Below, piece by piece: positions 1 through 9,676 of a DNA stretch of 64,000 nucleotides (position 1 is its first letter; the number at the start of each line of letters is the position of its first letter). Below the pieces are notes generated by a model. It had not been told where the DNA came from. It saw only the letters and a list, made by a program, of their open reading frames with translations, and did no database searches. The DNA comes from Rodentibacter ratti (lineage in GTDB: Bacteria; Pseudomonadota; Gammaproteobacteria; Enterobacterales; Pasteurellaceae), in contig NZ_MLAJ01000002.1 in the NCBI RefSeq assembly GCF_002000485.1, forward strand, positions 186,001-250,000, written 5' to 3'. Position numbers and translations under genes: made by a program.

Positions 1-67
1 GAATGACGGCAGCAATATCTACAAGCGTTTAATTGAACAAATCAGCCATGCTGTGATTGGCGCATAA
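1..67 (+). CDS. menD: 3' end of menD (SEPHCHC synthase), partial
   Basis: Only the last 21 codons and the stop at 65-67 are present. The tail NDGSNIYKRLIEQISHAV resembles the MenD C-terminus, which in E. coli ends with a DG...LLAQVSH pattern. The next gene 33 bases downstream is menH, the usual partner of menD, which supports the call. MenD makes SEPHCHC, the substrate that MenH converts in menaquinone biosynthesis. The identity rests on a short tail and on context. Confidence 0.6.
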   Translation, partial: NDGSNIYKRLIEQISHAVIGA

Positions 68-100
68 GGAAAATAAGGGCGAATTCCGCCCTTTGTTTTT

Positions 101-844
101 ATGATGAATATTATTTTTCTCCACGGTCTTCTCGGCACCGCTTCCGATTGGCAAAAAGTCATCGAAAATCTACCGCACTTTCGCTGTATTTCGATTGATT
201 TACCTTTCCATGGCAAAGCAAAGGAAACCGCTGTTTGTCATTTCAACGACACCGCAGACTATCTTTCCAAGCAAATCCAAAGTGCGGTCAAAAATGAGCC
301 CTATTTTTTGGTGGGCTATTCTCTTGGCGGACGCATTGCCATGTATTATGCCTTGCAAGCCAAGGTAGAAAAAGGGAACTTGCAAGCAGTGGTTTTGGAA
401 GGGGCGAATTTGGGCTTAAAAACAGAAGAGGAAAAGCAAGCTCGCTGGCAAAATGATACTCAATGGGCAGTACGATTTACTGATGAAGCGCCTGAAAGTG
501 TGTTAGAGGATTGGTATAAACAACCTGTCTTTTCCCATTTAACGGACGATCAACGGGCAACGCTCATTGAAAAAAGAAAGGCAAATTGTGGTGCGAATAT
601 CGGCCAAATGTTACTTGCCACCAGCCTCGCCAAACAACCGGATTTCCGAGAAAAAGTGCGGTCAAGTTCTCTACCGTTTTTTTATTTTTGCGGTGAGCAG
701 GATCTCAAATTCCAAGCGCTTGCACATTCTGAGCAACTCAATTTAACCACAATTCCCAACGCAGGTCATAATTCACATTTGGAAAATCCTCTTCTATTTG
801 CGAAAAAACTTGAGAATCTGATTTTAAAAATTGCTCAATTTTAA
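101..844 (+). CDS. menH: MenH, SHCHC synthase
   Basis: Alpha/beta hydrolase fold protein of 247 residues that eliminates pyruvate from SEPHCHC to give SHCHC in menaquinone synthesis. The nucleophile elbow GYSLGG places the catalytic serine near residue 74. The acid is likely D201 in GEQDL and the base H223 in AGHNSHLENP, matching the MenH triad order. The start is ATGATG at 101 with no clear ribosome binding site, so 104 is equally possible. It follows the menD stop by 33 bases, consistent with one operon. Three uptake signals lie inside the gene, near 172, 280 and 654. Confidence 0.9.
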   Translation: MMNIIFLHGLLGTASDWQKVIENLPHFRCISIDLPFHGKAKETAVCHFNDTADYLSKQIQSAVKNEPYFLVGYSLGGRIAMYYALQAKVEKGNLQAVVLEGANLGLKTEEEKQARWQNDTQWAVRFTDEAPESVLEDWYKQPVFSHLTDDQRATLIEKRKANCGANIGQMLLATSLAKQPDFREKVRSSSLPFFYFCGEQDLKFQALAHSEQLNLTTIPNAGHNSHLENPLLFAKKLENLILKIAQF

Positions 845-913
845 AGGAAATGCTAGGATTTAACCCCTTGTATTTATAACCTTTTTTATTTTATATTTTC
901 TAAGGAAAGCAAT

Positions 914-2230
914 ATGACAGCACAACTTCGCAATAATCCGATGAAGGTGGCGCTTGCCTCAATGGTCGGTACAGCAATTGAATTTTTTGATTATTATATC
1001 TATGCGGCAGCTGCCGTGCTGGTGTTCAATACCCAGTTTTTCCATAGCGATGATCCCCTTTCAAATGATCTTCTTTCCCTTTCAACTCTCGCCTTAGCAT
1101 TTTTTGCCCGCCCTATCGGCTCGGCATTGTTTGGACACTTTGGAGATAAAATCGGGCGTAAAAAAACCCTTGTCGCGTCTCTCTTACTCATGGGTGGATC
1201 CACCGTAATTATCGGTTTATTACCCAACTATTCTCAAATCGGTATTTGGGCACCGATTTTGCTTTGTATTTGTCGCGTAGGACAAGGTATCGGTCTTGGC
1301 GGTGAATGGGGTGGTGCCGCTTTAGTGGCAACAGAAAATGCACCGGAAGGCAAACGCGCATGGTACGGTACGTTTCCACAACTAGGTGCACCTATCGGGC
1401 TATTTGTTGCCAATGGAACCTTCTTCTTAGTGAGCTATTTTTGGGGGCAAGAAGCACTTGTTCAATGGGCTTGGCGAATTCCCTTTGTCTCTTCCGTATT
1501 ATTGGTATTTGTCGGCTTATATGTCCGTTTAACTCTACACGAAAGCCATGTTTTCATTGAAGCGGAACAAAAAGGCAAAAAATTAAATGCGCCGGTGAGT
1601 GTCGTATTTACCAAACACTTAAAGCCTATGGTGATCGGGACATTCATTATGGTTGCCACCTACTCCCTTTTCTACATTATGACCGCCTTTGCACAAGCGT
1701 ATTCACGTACGGCACCGAATCTTTCCGAAGCCGGTCATCCTCTCGGATTAGGGATTCCGGCAAATACTTTTACAGGATTATTATTAATCAGCGCCATTGT
1801 TTTCGGTATTTTTATCAGCATTTCCGGTATTTATGCCGATAAAATCGGGCGCCGTAAATGGCTGATCTGGGTTACCGTTGCCATTGGTATATTAGGTTTA
1901 GCGATGCCAATGTTCTTACAAAACGGAACGCCAACCAGCGTATTTGCCTTCCTTGTCATCGGTATGGCAATCATGGGGATGACCTTTGGCCCAATGGCGG
2001 CCCTATTGCCTGAATTATTCCCAACTGAAGTACGCTATTCCGGTGCTTCTCTTGCCTATAACTTGGCTTCTATTATTGGTGCCACCATTGCCGCAATGAT
2101 CTCATTGAAAATCAACGCTTCATTTGGTGTCATGGGAGTGGGAATTTATTTGGCGATTAATGCGTTAATGACTTTATTGGCATTGCTTGCCTCAAAAGAA
2201 ACAAAAAACGTGGATTTAACCCAAATTTAA
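914..2230 (+). CDS. MFS transporter, metabolite:H+ symporter (MHS) family
   Basis: A 438-residue major facilitator with about 12 membrane segments. The opening (VGTAIEFFDYYIYAAAA), the DKIGRKK loop near residue 76 and GEWGGAAL near residue 130 are typical of the MHS subfamily, which includes ShiA, ProP and KgtP. A second DKIGRRK copy opens the other half, near residue 309. It probably imports an organic acid or related metabolite with protons, but the substrate cannot be read from sequence. A ribosome binding site AAGGAAAG precedes the ATG. I recall a homolog beside menH in H. influenzae (HI0281). Confidence 0.85.
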   Translation: MTAQLRNNPMKVALASMVGTAIEFFDYYIYAAAAVLVFNTQFFHSDDPLSNDLLSLSTLALAFFARPIGSALFGHFGDKIGRKKTLVASLLLMGGSTVIIGLLPNYSQIGIWAPILLCICRVGQGIGLGGEWGGAALVATENAPEGKRAWYGTFPQLGAPIGLFVANGTFFLVSYFWGQEALVQWAWRIPFVSSVLLVFVGLYVRLTLHESHVFIEAEQKGKKLNAPVSVVFTKHLKPMVIGTFIMVATYSLFYIMTAFAQAYSRTAPNLSEAGHPLGLGIPANTFTGLLLISAIVFGIFISISGIYADKIGRRKWLIWVTVAIGILGLAMPMFLQNGTPTSVFAFLVIGMAIMGMTFGPMAALLPELFPTEVRYSGASLAYNLASIIGATIAAMISLKINASFGVMGVGIYLAINALMTLLALLASKETKNVDLTQI

Positions 2231-2248
2231 TGCTTCATAAAAACACAA

Positions 2249-2278
2249 ATGCCAAGGGATTACCTTGGCATCTTTTCT
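2249..2278 (+). terminator. Intrinsic terminator after the MHS transporter
   Basis: Arms ATGCCAAGG and CCTTGGCAT pair perfectly around a 5-base loop and are followed by CTTTTCT. Confidence 0.8.
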
Positions 2279-2306
2279 AAAAAATATCTTTAAAAACAAC
2301 CGCACT

Positions 2307-2627
2307 TTATTCAAATGAATCTTTTAAGCGCTCATCTGCACGGCGGGATTCCCCTTTATGCTGTAATTTATTAAGTTGGCGTTCTAATTTTTCTTCCACT
2401 TCGTTGATCGCTTTGTACATATCATCAGCCTTCGCAGTAGCAATTAAATTACCAAGCGGCGTACCAATGGAAGCCTCAACAGAAAAACCATTCGGCACTT
2501 TATTCAACACAAAATGGGGATTGATTAATTGTGTATGCCATTTTTCCAATTTAGCTAAACGGTTTTCCACATGTTCACGAATTGCAGGGGTGATTTCCAT
2601 TTGTTTGCTGGTGATGTTTAATGTCAT
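2307..2627 (-). CDS. raiA: RaiA/YfiA, ribosome-associated inhibitor
   Basis: A 106-residue member of the short HPF/RaiA family, which binds in the 30S channel and silences ribosomes under stress or in stationary phase. The start [20 protein letters not shown] and the helix ending in [13 protein letters not shown] fit the family, and it lacks the long C-terminal dimerisation domain of long HPF. The binding site AGAGG lies upstream of the ATG. The TAA stop overlaps an uptake signal at 2299-2307. A near-consensus CRP site lies 119-140 bases upstream of the start, so the gene is probably under cAMP-CRP control. Confidence 0.9.
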   Translation of the reverse strand: MTLNITSKQMEITPAIREHVENRLAKLEKWHTQLINPHFVLNKVPNGFSVEASIGTPLGNLIATAKADDMYKAINEVEEKLERQLNKLQHKGESRRADERLKDSFE

Positions 2628-2652
2628 AACATTTACCTCTTTGCGTTGTTAA

Positions 2653-2666
2653 GAACCTTTCGGTTC
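2653..2666 (-). promoter_or_regulatory. GNRA-capped hairpin in the raiA 5' leader
   Basis: On the minus strand the leader reads GAACC-GAAA-GGUUC, a perfect 5-bp stem closed by a GAAA tetraloop, ending about 25 bases before the raiA start codon. No function is known to me. It could stabilise the mRNA or bind protein. Confidence 0.4.
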
Positions 2667-2687
2667 GGTTTGATTTAATATCAAAAT

Positions 2688-2708
2688 AGCCCCCTAAATG
2701 GGCTTTTT
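2688..2708 (+). terminator. Terminator-like hairpin upstream of raiA
   Basis: AGCCC and GGGCT pair around a 7-base loop and run into TTTTT on the plus strand. No plus-strand gene ends here, so it may stop antisense transcription across raiA. On the minus strand the same hairpin would sit in or near the raiA leader. Confidence 0.4.
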
Positions 2709-2745
2709 CAAGTCATTTCTGTATGAAAAAAATAAGAATATTAAA

Positions 2746-2767
2746 AAATATGATCTAGATCCCATTT
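2746..2767. promoter_or_regulatory. CRP-binding site upstream of raiA
   Basis: The 22-base site matches the classical CRP palindrome at 20 positions. Its core reads TATGATCTAGATCCCA with flanking AAA and TTT. It is centred about 129 bases before the raiA start codon. The only other gene nearby is the convergent end of the symporter, so raiA is the likely target. Confidence 0.75.
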
Positions 2768-2822
2768 ATAAATATTACTTGTTTTCTTTTTATAAAAAAT
2801 TGTTACTATAACGGACTGTAAT

Positions 2823-2854
2823 AAAAAAGGATGCCAAGCATCCTTTTATTTTTT
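2823..2854 (-). terminator. Intrinsic terminator after the symporter gene
   Basis: GGATGC and GCATCC pair around 3 bases. On the minus strand the stem runs into six T residues. There is also a T-rich tract on the plus side. Confidence 0.8.
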
Positions 2855-2862
2855 GTATTAAA

Positions 2863-4230
2863 TTAAACCATCTCATCTTGGTCATGATGATTGATTTTTA
2901 AACGATTGAAATAATCTTTCGTTTCTTCAATCACGATCTTACGTAATCCGATTAGGGCAATTAAATTTGGAAATGCCATCAATCCGTTTACAATATCGGC
3001 TAGAATCCAAATCAAATCTAATTTTAAGAATGAGCCGATCCCCACCAAAATAATAAATATTAAGCGATATAAACGAATACCACGCGTCCCCACTAAATAC
3101 ACGAAACAACGCTCACCATAATAACACCACCCTAAAATTGTCGTGAATGCAAAAAATAATAAGCCTATGGTGACAATGGTCGCCCCAAAATCTAATCCTA
3201 ACCCTTGTGAAAATGCCGCATTGGTTACCGTTGCGCCGGCAAGCTCAGGGTTGCTCCATGCTCCGGTTAAAACCAACACGATCCCTGTCATTGAACATAC
3301 AATAATGGTATCTAAAAAAGTACCGGTCATGGAAATAAGACCTTGGCGAACCGGCTCTCGTGTTTGGGCGGCGGCGGCGGCAATCGGTGCACTCCCCAAA
3401 CCGGATTCATTAGAGAAAATCCCCCGTGCCACTCCCGATTGAATGGCTTTCATGACGGTAAAACCTAATACCCCACCTAGCGCAGATTGCGGATCGAAAG
3501 CACTACGAATAATCAACATCACCGCATCCGGCACCCGTTCCCAATTTAATAAAATGATGATGATTGATACGAGTACATAGGAAATCGCCATAAAAGGCAC
3601 AATGATGGATGATGTAATCGCAATACGTTTTACACCGCCTAAAATAATCATTGCCACCAATACCGTCACCACCACGGCGGTAATAATCACCGGAATATGG
3701 AAAGTATCTTCCATAGCGTGCGTAATCGCATTCACTTGTGGGAATGTCCCGATACCAAAAAACGCCACCAATACACCAAACACCGCAAACATTTTAGCAA
3801 GCCATTTGATGCCTAAACCGCGCTCAATATAATACATAGGGCCACCGGACATAAAACCCCGACGATCTTTCACCCGATATTTCACCGCAAGCAAACATTC
3901 CGCATATTTCGTCGCCATACCCAGTAATGCCACCAGCCACATCCAAAAGATCGCCCCCGGGCCGCCTGCTTGCACCGCCGTCGCCACGCCGACGATATTC
4001 CCAGTGCCGATGGTTGCCGCTAAAGCGGTACTCAGTGCAGCAAAAGAAGACACATCCCCTTTTCCGCCCTGTTCTTTTCTAAATAAATAGCTAATCGCAA
4101 GGGGTAAATAACGGATTTGAATGAAACCTAAACGTAAAGTGAAATAAAGCCCCGTACCGGATAATAAAATCAGTAATGGAGGGCCCCAAATGAAACTATC
4201 AATGGTAGATAAAATTGTCGTGAATGACAT
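2863..4230 (-). CDS. Alanine/glycine:cation symporter (AGCS family)
   Basis: Integral membrane protein of 455 residues that imports alanine or glycine with Na+ or H+. The family pattern is clear: GTGNIVGVATA near residue 75, FWMWLVALLGMATKYAE and GGPMYYIERG in the first half, and the SNESGLGSAPIAAAA segment near residue 275. I start at MSFTTI because GAGG lies at proper spacing before it. A longer frame would add 18 residues that look unlike the family. A tandem glycine riboswitch sits directly upstream, which argues that glycine is a physiological substrate. It follows the known family arrangement of riboswitch plus symporter. Confidence 0.9.
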   Translation of the reverse strand: MSFTTILSTIDSFIWGPPLLILLSGTGLYFTLRLGFIQIRYLPLAISYLFRKEQGGKGDVSSFAALSTALAATIGTGNIVGVATAVQAGGPGAIFWMWLVALLGMATKYAECLLAVKYRVKDRRGFMSGGPMYYIERGLGIKWLAKMFAVFGVLVAFFGIGTFPQVNAITHAMEDTFHIPVIITAVVVTVLVAMIILGGVKRIAITSSIIVPFMAISYVLVSIIIILLNWERVPDAVMLIIRSAFDPQSALGGVLGFTVMKAIQSGVARGIFSNESGLGSAPIAAAAAQTREPVRQGLISMTGTFLDTIIVCSMTGIVLVLTGAWSNPELAGATVTNAAFSQGLGLDFGATIVTIGLLFFAFTTILGWCYYGERCFVYLVGTRGIRLYRLIFIILVGIGSFLKLDLIWILADIVNGLMAFPNLIALIGLRKIVIEETKDYFNRLKINHHDQDEMV

Positions 4231-4235
4231 TGTGA

Positions 4236-4273
4236 TTCCTCGTTGTCTAAAAACAAATAAATGCAACAAGGAG
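4236..4273 (-). promoter_or_regulatory. Hairpin sequestering the symporter Shine-Dalgarno
   Basis: On the minus strand UCCUUGUUG (rc of 4264-4272) pairs with CAACGAGGA (rc of 4237-4245), giving nine pairs with one G-U. The second arm contains the GAGG ribosome binding site. This is a candidate translational expression platform for the glycine riboswitch, because no intrinsic terminator is seen between aptamer and start codon. Confidence 0.5.
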
Positions 4274-4319
4274 ACGAAAAGCATCCGTGAAAAGAAATAA
4301 AAAATACAGATTATCTTTT

Positions 4320-4530
4320 AGCCCCTGTCCTTTTGCCTGAGCGTTTGAAAAACGGCGTGAAAAACCACCGCTCTTTTGCGCCTTCGGCGTCCATTTACCC
4401 TATTTTTAAGGGCAATGGATCTCTCCAAGGGTTCGTCCAGTAACAGTCCCTGCACTGATGTGCGCCTGAAAGATTTTACATCGTCGGCGTAGGGTTCATT
4501 CCCTACTCTCCAGCTACCTTCATCCGAACT
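4320..4530 (-). promoter_or_regulatory. Tandem glycine riboswitch
   Basis: Two glycine aptamers lie head to tail on the minus strand. Aptamer 1 (about 4445-4520) has GGAGAG, CGCCGACGAUG, UUUCAGGCGCA and GCAGGGAC, with a GUAGC/GUUAC P1. Aptamer 2 (about 4320-4430) has GGAGAG, CGCCGAAGGCGCAA, CUCAGGCAAAAGG and ACAGGGG. Upstream GUUCG (rc of 4525-4529) pairs with CGAAC (rc of 4431-4435) in the linker, next to GAUGA. That is the leader-linker helix and kink-turn known for this class. It controls the AGCS symporter gene, probably switching it on with glycine. Confidence 0.92.
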
Positions 4531-4615
4531 CATTTTCTCTGATCTCTCAGAAAAAACGGGGCGGATTTTAGCAAAATCAAAGATAGCGATCAATTATTGG
4601 AAAGCGCAGAAAAAT

Positions 4616-4654
4616 AAAGTGCGGTCGAAAAATACGCTTTTTCAACCGCACTTT
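4616..4654. terminator. Inverted uptake-signal pair, terminator after tkt
   Basis: AAAGTGCGGT and ACCGCACTTT face each other across a 19-base loop just after the tkt stop. On the minus strand the stem runs into ATTTTT. Confidence 0.7.
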
Positions 4655-4672
4655 AGTTCTAGTGAACAGAAA

Positions 4673-6670
4673 TTACAAAATTTCTTTCGCTGTCGCCACT
4701 ACGTTATCCACAGTGAAACCGAACAATTTGAATAATTGATCTGCAGGGGCAGATTCACCAAAGGAATTCATGCCAACAATACGACCGCCAAAGCCCACAT
4801 ATTTATACCAGAAATCAGAAATACCCGCTTCAATCGCTACACGTTTGGTCACGGAAGAAGGCAAGACCGCTTCACGGTATGCTTCGTCTTGTTTGTCGAA
4901 ACGGTTGGTGCTTGGCATTGAAACCACACGCACATTTTTACTTTCCGCCGCAAGTACCTCTGCCGCTTTAACGGCAAGTTCCACTTCTGAACCTGTCGCA
5001 ATCAAGATTAAATCCGGTGTGCCTTGGCTATCTTTTAAGATATAAGCACCACGCGCCACATTGGCTAATTGCTCGGAAGTGCGGTCCATTTGGGACAGAT
5101 TTTGGCGGGTGAAAATTAATGCGCTAGGCCCTTCTTGACGTTCTACCGCTTGTTGCCATGCCACCGCAGATTCCACTTGATCGCACGGACGCCATGTTTC
5201 AAGATTCGGGATTAAACGCAATGATGCCGTTTGCTCGACCGGTTGGTGAGTTGGACCGTCTTCCCCTAAACCGATGGAATCATGGGTATAAACAAAGAGG
5301 TTGCGTAATTTCATTAATGCCGCCATACGTACTGCGTTATGGGCATATTCGTAGAACATTAAGAAGGTTGCACCATAAGGAATGAAACCGCCGTGTAAAG
5401 CGATACCGTTCATGATGGCTGACATACCAAATTCACGCACACCGTAGTTGATGTAGTTGCCCCCTACGTTTTCATGGGCACGAATTGGTTTTGAACCGCT
5501 CCATAAAGTGAGGTTAGAGCTGGCTAAGTCTGCCGAACCGCCTAAAAACTCAGGTAAAACCTGTGCATAGGCTTCAATGGCATTTTGAGAGGCTTTACGG
5601 CTTGCAATGCTCGCCGGATTCGCTTGTAATTTTTCAATGAAGGCTTGGGAATATTTTGACCAATCAGTCAGTAATTCACCAGCCACACGGCGTTTAAATT
5701 CAGCCGCTAATTCCGGATAAGCTTTTTCGTAGGCGGCAAATTTTTCTTCCCAAGATTTTTCCGCAGCTGCGCCTTTTGCTTTGGCATCCCATTCGGCATA
5801 ATATTCCGCCGGAATTTCAAACGGGGCATAATCCCAATTTAAGGCTTTACGGGTTAAAGCGATTTCTTCATCGCCCAACGGTGCGCCGTGAGAATCGTGC
5901 GAGCCGGATTTATTCGGCGAACCGAACCCGATAATGGTTTTACAGATAATTAAGGTCGGTTTTTCTTTTTCCGCTTGGGCGAGAACGGTTGCCGCACGAA
6001 TTTGTTCCGCATCGTGACCGTCTACATTGCGAATCACCTGCCAGCCGTAGGCTTCAAAACGGGCTGCCGTGTCATCGCTAAACCAACCGTCAACATGACC
6101 ATCAATAGAGATATTGTTGTCATCATAAAAAGCAATTAATTTGCCTAAACCGAGCGTGCCCGCTAAAGAACAAGCCTCGTGAGAAATCCCTTCCATTAAA
6201 CAACCGTCACCTAAGAACACGTAAGTGTAGTGATCGACAATGTCATGACCTTCACGGTTAAATTGACCGCCCAAGGTTTTTTCAGCAATCGCCATACCCA
6301 CTGCATTGGTAATACCTTGACCTAAAGGTCCGGTTGTGGTTTCAACACCGGGGGCATAACCATATTCCGGATGTCCCGGCGTTTTAGAGTGTAATTGGCG
6401 GAATTGTTTTAAATCGTCAATGGAAAGATCATAACCGGTTAAATGCAACAAGCTGTAAATCAACATTGAACCGTGTCCGTTTGACAATACAAAACGGTCG
6501 CGATCTGCCCACTTCGGATTAGTCGGATTATGTTTTAAAAAATCACGCCATAATACTTCGGCAATATCTGCCATCCCCATTGGTGCGCCGGGGTGACCTG
6601 ATTTTGCTTTTTGCACCGCATCCATACTTAAAAAGCGGATTGCGTTGGCTAATTGTCTGCGAGTTGCCAT
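4673..6670 (-). CDS. tkt: Transketolase
   Basis: ThDP enzyme of 665 residues that moves two-carbon units between sugar phosphates in the pentose phosphate pathway. The start [31 protein letters not shown] is typical. The ThDP motif [13 protein letters not shown] lies near residue 155, with the DDNNISIDG metal-binding segment near 185. The pyrimidine-domain VEQTASLR and [16 protein letters not shown] segments lie near 460-480. Its length equals the E. coli TktA class. It stands alone and ends at an inverted uptake-signal terminator. One internal uptake signal lies near 5078. Confidence 0.97.
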   Translation of the reverse strand: MATRRQLANAIRFLSMDAVQKAKSGHPGAPMGMADIAEVLWRDFLKHNPTNPKWADRDRFVLSNGHGSMLIYSLLHLTGYDLSIDDLKQFRQLHSKTPGHPEYGYAPGVETTTGPLGQGITNAVGMAIAEKTLGGQFNREGHDIVDHYTYVFLGDGCLMEGISHEACSLAGTLGLGKLIAFYDDNNISIDGHVDGWFSDDTAARFEAYGWQVIRNVDGHDAEQIRAATVLAQAEKEKPTLIICKTIIGFGSPNKSGSHDSHGAPLGDEEIALTRKALNWDYAPFEIPAEYYAEWDAKAKGAAAEKSWEEKFAAYEKAYPELAAEFKRRVAGELLTDWSKYSQAFIEKLQANPASIASRKASQNAIEAYAQVLPEFLGGSADLASSNLTLWSGSKPIRAHENVGGNYINYGVREFGMSAIMNGIALHGGFIPYGATFLMFYEYAHNAVRMAALMKLRNLFVYTHDSIGLGEDGPTHQPVEQTASLRLIPNLETWRPCDQVESAVAWQQAVERQEGPSALIFTRQNLSQMDRTSEQLANVARGAYILKDSQGTPDLILIATGSEVELAVKAAEVLAAESKNVRVVSMPSTNRFDKQDEAYREAVLPSSVTKRVAIEAGISDFWYKYVGFGGRIVGMNSFGESAPADQLFKLFGFTVDNVVATAKEIL

Positions 6671-6775
6671 ATTATTCTCCTGTCTAAAGTAAGTTTTTAC
6701 CTATTCTACCTTATTTGTTTCGTCATTTAGGCAAAATAATTGAAATTTTATGCAATAGCCTTGATCTATCGTAAA

Positions 6776-7459
6776 TTATGTTTTGCGCCGTCGTTGGCGA
6801 TACCGTTGGATATTAGATTTAATAGGTAAATTGACCAGTTTTTTAGGTTCATTTGATTTACGATAAGCACGGCGATAATGGCTTAAAAAATAGTGAATGG
6901 AGCTCGCCAATACTACGCCTAATAAAAAAACTACAATCAATTCACCGTACAGTTGACGAAAAATTTGATTAATTTTACTTTGAGAAGATTGGGCATATTG
7001 ACCATCAAAGGTTACACGTAAAAAACCTTGAATACCTAAATTAGAATAAATCGGTTCAACAATTTGTTGCCCGGTGTTTTCTTCCCCATTAGTTTCAAGC
7101 CCTAAACGTAAACGCAAACTTTCCGAGCCGGTACTTTGTGCCAGTAATTTTCCCTGTGCATTATAAATTGAGGCATCCAATACAAAATATTCCTGCACAA
7201 AATTATCTAAATTTTCCTTCAGTTTTTCAGATTCTGTATTATTCACCAACAATACGGAAAACAAATTAGCTTGTTGGCGTACAAGGATATGGGACAAATT
7301 GGCCACCTGATTCACACTGGCAAACTGCGAACTAATCTTAAATTGTTGCACACCAAACAAAATGACTACCAATGCACCAAAACAAAAGATCAAAATCAGC
7401 GCAAGCATCACAGATTTTGTTAATTTTTCTTTAATTAAATGCAAGTTATTTTTCCCCAC
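6776..7459 (-). CDS. smp: Smp/YtjB family membrane protein
   Basis: A 227-residue protein with a membrane segment near residues 14-38, a roughly 130-residue extracytoplasmic region and a second membrane segment near 172-190, ending in a basic tail. The QQIVEPIYSN and GxLRVTFD pattern matches the SMP_2 family. The start is GTG at 7459 with AAGGG four bases upstream; the first ATG would cut into the first helix. It is divergent from serB with about 55 bases between, as in E. coli. The function of the family is unclear. Confidence 0.75.
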   Translation of the reverse strand: MGKNNLHLIKEKLTKSVMLALILIFCFGALVVILFGVQQFKISSQFASVNQVANLSHILVRQQANLFSVLLVNNTESEKLKENLDNFVQEYFVLDASIYNAQGKLLAQSTGSESLRLRLGLETNGEENTGQQIVEPIYSNLGIQGFLRVTFDGQYAQSSQSKINQIFRQLYGELIVVFLLGVVLASSIHYFLSHYRRAYRKSNEPKKLVNLPIKSNIQRYRQRRRKT

Positions 7460-7514
7460 TTCGCCCTTAAATCGGCTAGAATAGTTTTAATTTTCACAAT
7501 TTACAGGATTTTCT

Positions 7515-8459
7515 ATGCAAATTCAAAACCTTGCAAGTATTACACAAAAATACCCAACATTTCCAACCGCACTTTTGCCCGATTTGCCCCTTGCCCCATT
7601 AGATGATGATTTCATTCTCTACGGCACACAATTAAACCTTTCCGCTCTCACTCAATTTCAGCAAAAGTGCGGTCAAAATTTTCAGTGTTTTGATGCTTGG
7701 AATGTGGCTCAAAATACGGTCGTTTTGCTTAAAGGGGAATGGCAGGATACCTTCCTTGCGATTGCACACGAGCTAGGTTTAGATATTGCCCGACTCAACT
7801 TCAAGGCTAAGTTATCGGAAAAGGGATTATTAGTGATGGATATGGATTCCACTGCAATCCAAATTGAATGTATTGATGAAATCGCCAAACTTGCCGGCAC
7901 AGGTGAATTAGTGTCTGCCATTACCGAAAGTGCGATGCGGGGCGAACTGGATTTTGAACAGAGTTTACGCCGCCGAGTCAGTACATTGAAGGAGGCGCCT
8001 GAAAGTATTCTACAGGAAGTACGGGCAAATTTACCCTTAATGCCCGGTTTGCAGGAAACCCTACAAACCTTACAAAAACACGGCTGGAAAACCGCCATTG
8101 CGTCCGGTGGTTTTACTTACTTCGCCGATTATTTGAAAGATTTATTGAAATTAGACTGCGCCGTTTCCAATCAATTTGACATTGTGGAGGGCAAACTTAC
8201 AGGTTTAGTGAAAGGTGATGTCGTGGATGCGCAATATAAAGCACAAACACTCCAACGCTTGCGTGATGAATATGGCATTGCACCTGAGCATACCATTGCT
8301 ATTGGCGACGGCGCGAACGATTTAGCGATGATGAATGTAGCGGGATTAGGGGTTGCTTTCCACGCCAAACCTAAAGTGCAACAACAAGCGCAAATTGTGG
8401 TAAACTTTGCCGACTTGACCGCACTTTTGTGTCTTTTAAGTGCAAGAGAAAGAATTTAA
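7515..8459 (+). CDS. serB: Phosphoserine phosphatase
   Basis: Dephosphorylates phosphoserine in the last step of serine synthesis. The 314-residue protein has an N-terminal ACT-like region followed by a HAD domain. Motif I is DMDST with the nucleophile D109 and acid D111. Motif II is the SGGFTYF serine near residue 197 and motif IV is GDGANDLAM near residue 256. Three uptake signals lie inside it. yajQ follows after 18 bases and probably shares its transcript. Confidence 0.96.
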   Translation: MQIQNLASITQKYPTFPTALLPDLPLAPLDDDFILYGTQLNLSALTQFQQKCGQNFQCFDAWNVAQNTVVLLKGEWQDTFLAIAHELGLDIARLNFKAKLSEKGLLVMDMDSTAIQIECIDEIAKLAGTGELVSAITESAMRGELDFEQSLRRRVSTLKEAPESILQEVRANLPLMPGLQETLQTLQKHGWKTAIASGGFTYFADYLKDLLKLDCAVSNQFDIVEGKLTGLVKGDVVDAQYKAQTLQRLRDEYGIAPEHTIAIGDGANDLAMMNVAGLGVAFHAKPKVQQQAQIVVNFADLTALLCLLSARERI

Positions 8460-8465
8460 CGTTAG

Positions 8466-8969
<504 letters not shown>

Positions 8970-8975
8970 TACTCC

Positions 8976-9007
8976 AAAGGGGCGGTTAAAATTCAACCGC
9001 CCCTTTT
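8976..9007 (+). terminator. Intrinsic terminator after yajQ
   Basis: AAAGGGGCGGTT pairs with AACCGCCCCTTT across a 7-base loop, followed by a short T run. Confidence 0.85.
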
Positions 9008-9012
9008 CAATC

Positions 9013-9255
9013 TCATTCAATATTATGCCGCTTTACATAATTTCGTGCGAGCCGTGCAGGGTTAATTCCCACCAGTTCTGTTAAGGCGTTATAACCACAG
9101 AGTAACTCAGATAAATTAACGCCATACAGATACAAAAATCGAGCTTTTACTATATGAGAACCGCCCACGGCAGCCGATGCCATTAAAATACCGGGACCTA
9201 ACGCATTCAATTTTGAAAGCCATGTTGATTTTTCATTTTGGTTATAGCCTGTCAT
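9013..9255 (-). pseudogene. Remnant with an NRAMP-like N-terminus
   Basis: An 80-codon frame. Residues 12-36 (LSKLNALGPGIL, ASAAVGGSHIV) match the first membrane segment of NRAMP-type metal transporters, which are normally over 400 residues. After about residue 36 the sequence no longer looks like NRAMP. The tail ELVGINPARLARNYVKRHNIE is one I do not recognise and could come from a different gene. The simplest reading is a decayed gene, perhaps a fusion left by deletion. A short functional protein cannot be excluded. Confidence 0.45.
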
Positions 9256-9618
9256 TCAAATTTCCTTTTATAAAAAAGTAGAAAATCCTGATTCTAAGCG
9301 GAACAATAAAAAATTCAAATACTCTACTGGATAATTCGACAACAAACTTCCGTATAAAAACAATTTCTACGAGAGTTTTTTTTAGTTTGTAGGGAGATTC
9401 TGTGTCAACTTGATTCGTGTTTCTCTAGAAAGGAAAGAATGCCGCATCATTCATATATTGATATTTTCCTACAAGGAACGATGTTCACTTATAACGCTTG
9501 CTTATTTTAGTCGTAAAAAATGCGGTCGGAAATTCCGGTATTATGTAGCAGTTGCGCAGGAACACCGATTTCAATAAAAATTTAAGTTTACTTACTTTTA
9601 GGTAATCACTCCCGATTT

Positions 9619-9645
9619 AATACCCGATATAATCAGTCGGGTATT
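9619..9645 (+). promoter_or_regulatory. Stem-loop upstream of the norB promoter
   Basis: AATACCCGA and TCGGGTATT form a perfect 9-bp stem with a 9-base loop, followed by only TTT. It may terminate upstream readthrough or serve as a protein site. No gene ends just before it on this strand. Confidence 0.4.
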
Positions 9646-9676
9646 TTACCTTTCGTAAAATCTCCTCTCGTATGCT

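Noticed and set aside
3143-3442. A 99-codon plus-strand frame inside the symporter
   Set aside because: It is antisense to a clear membrane protein, with alanine- and threonine-rich composition typical of reverse-strand shadows.
4318-4593. A 91-codon minus-strand frame over the riboswitch
   Set aside because: The sequence is fully explained by two glycine aptamers, and the translation has no family resemblance.
9360-9600. Possible small gene or RNA upstream of norB
   Set aside because: No promoter-terminator pair with a sensible length was found, and frames are short and unlike proteins.
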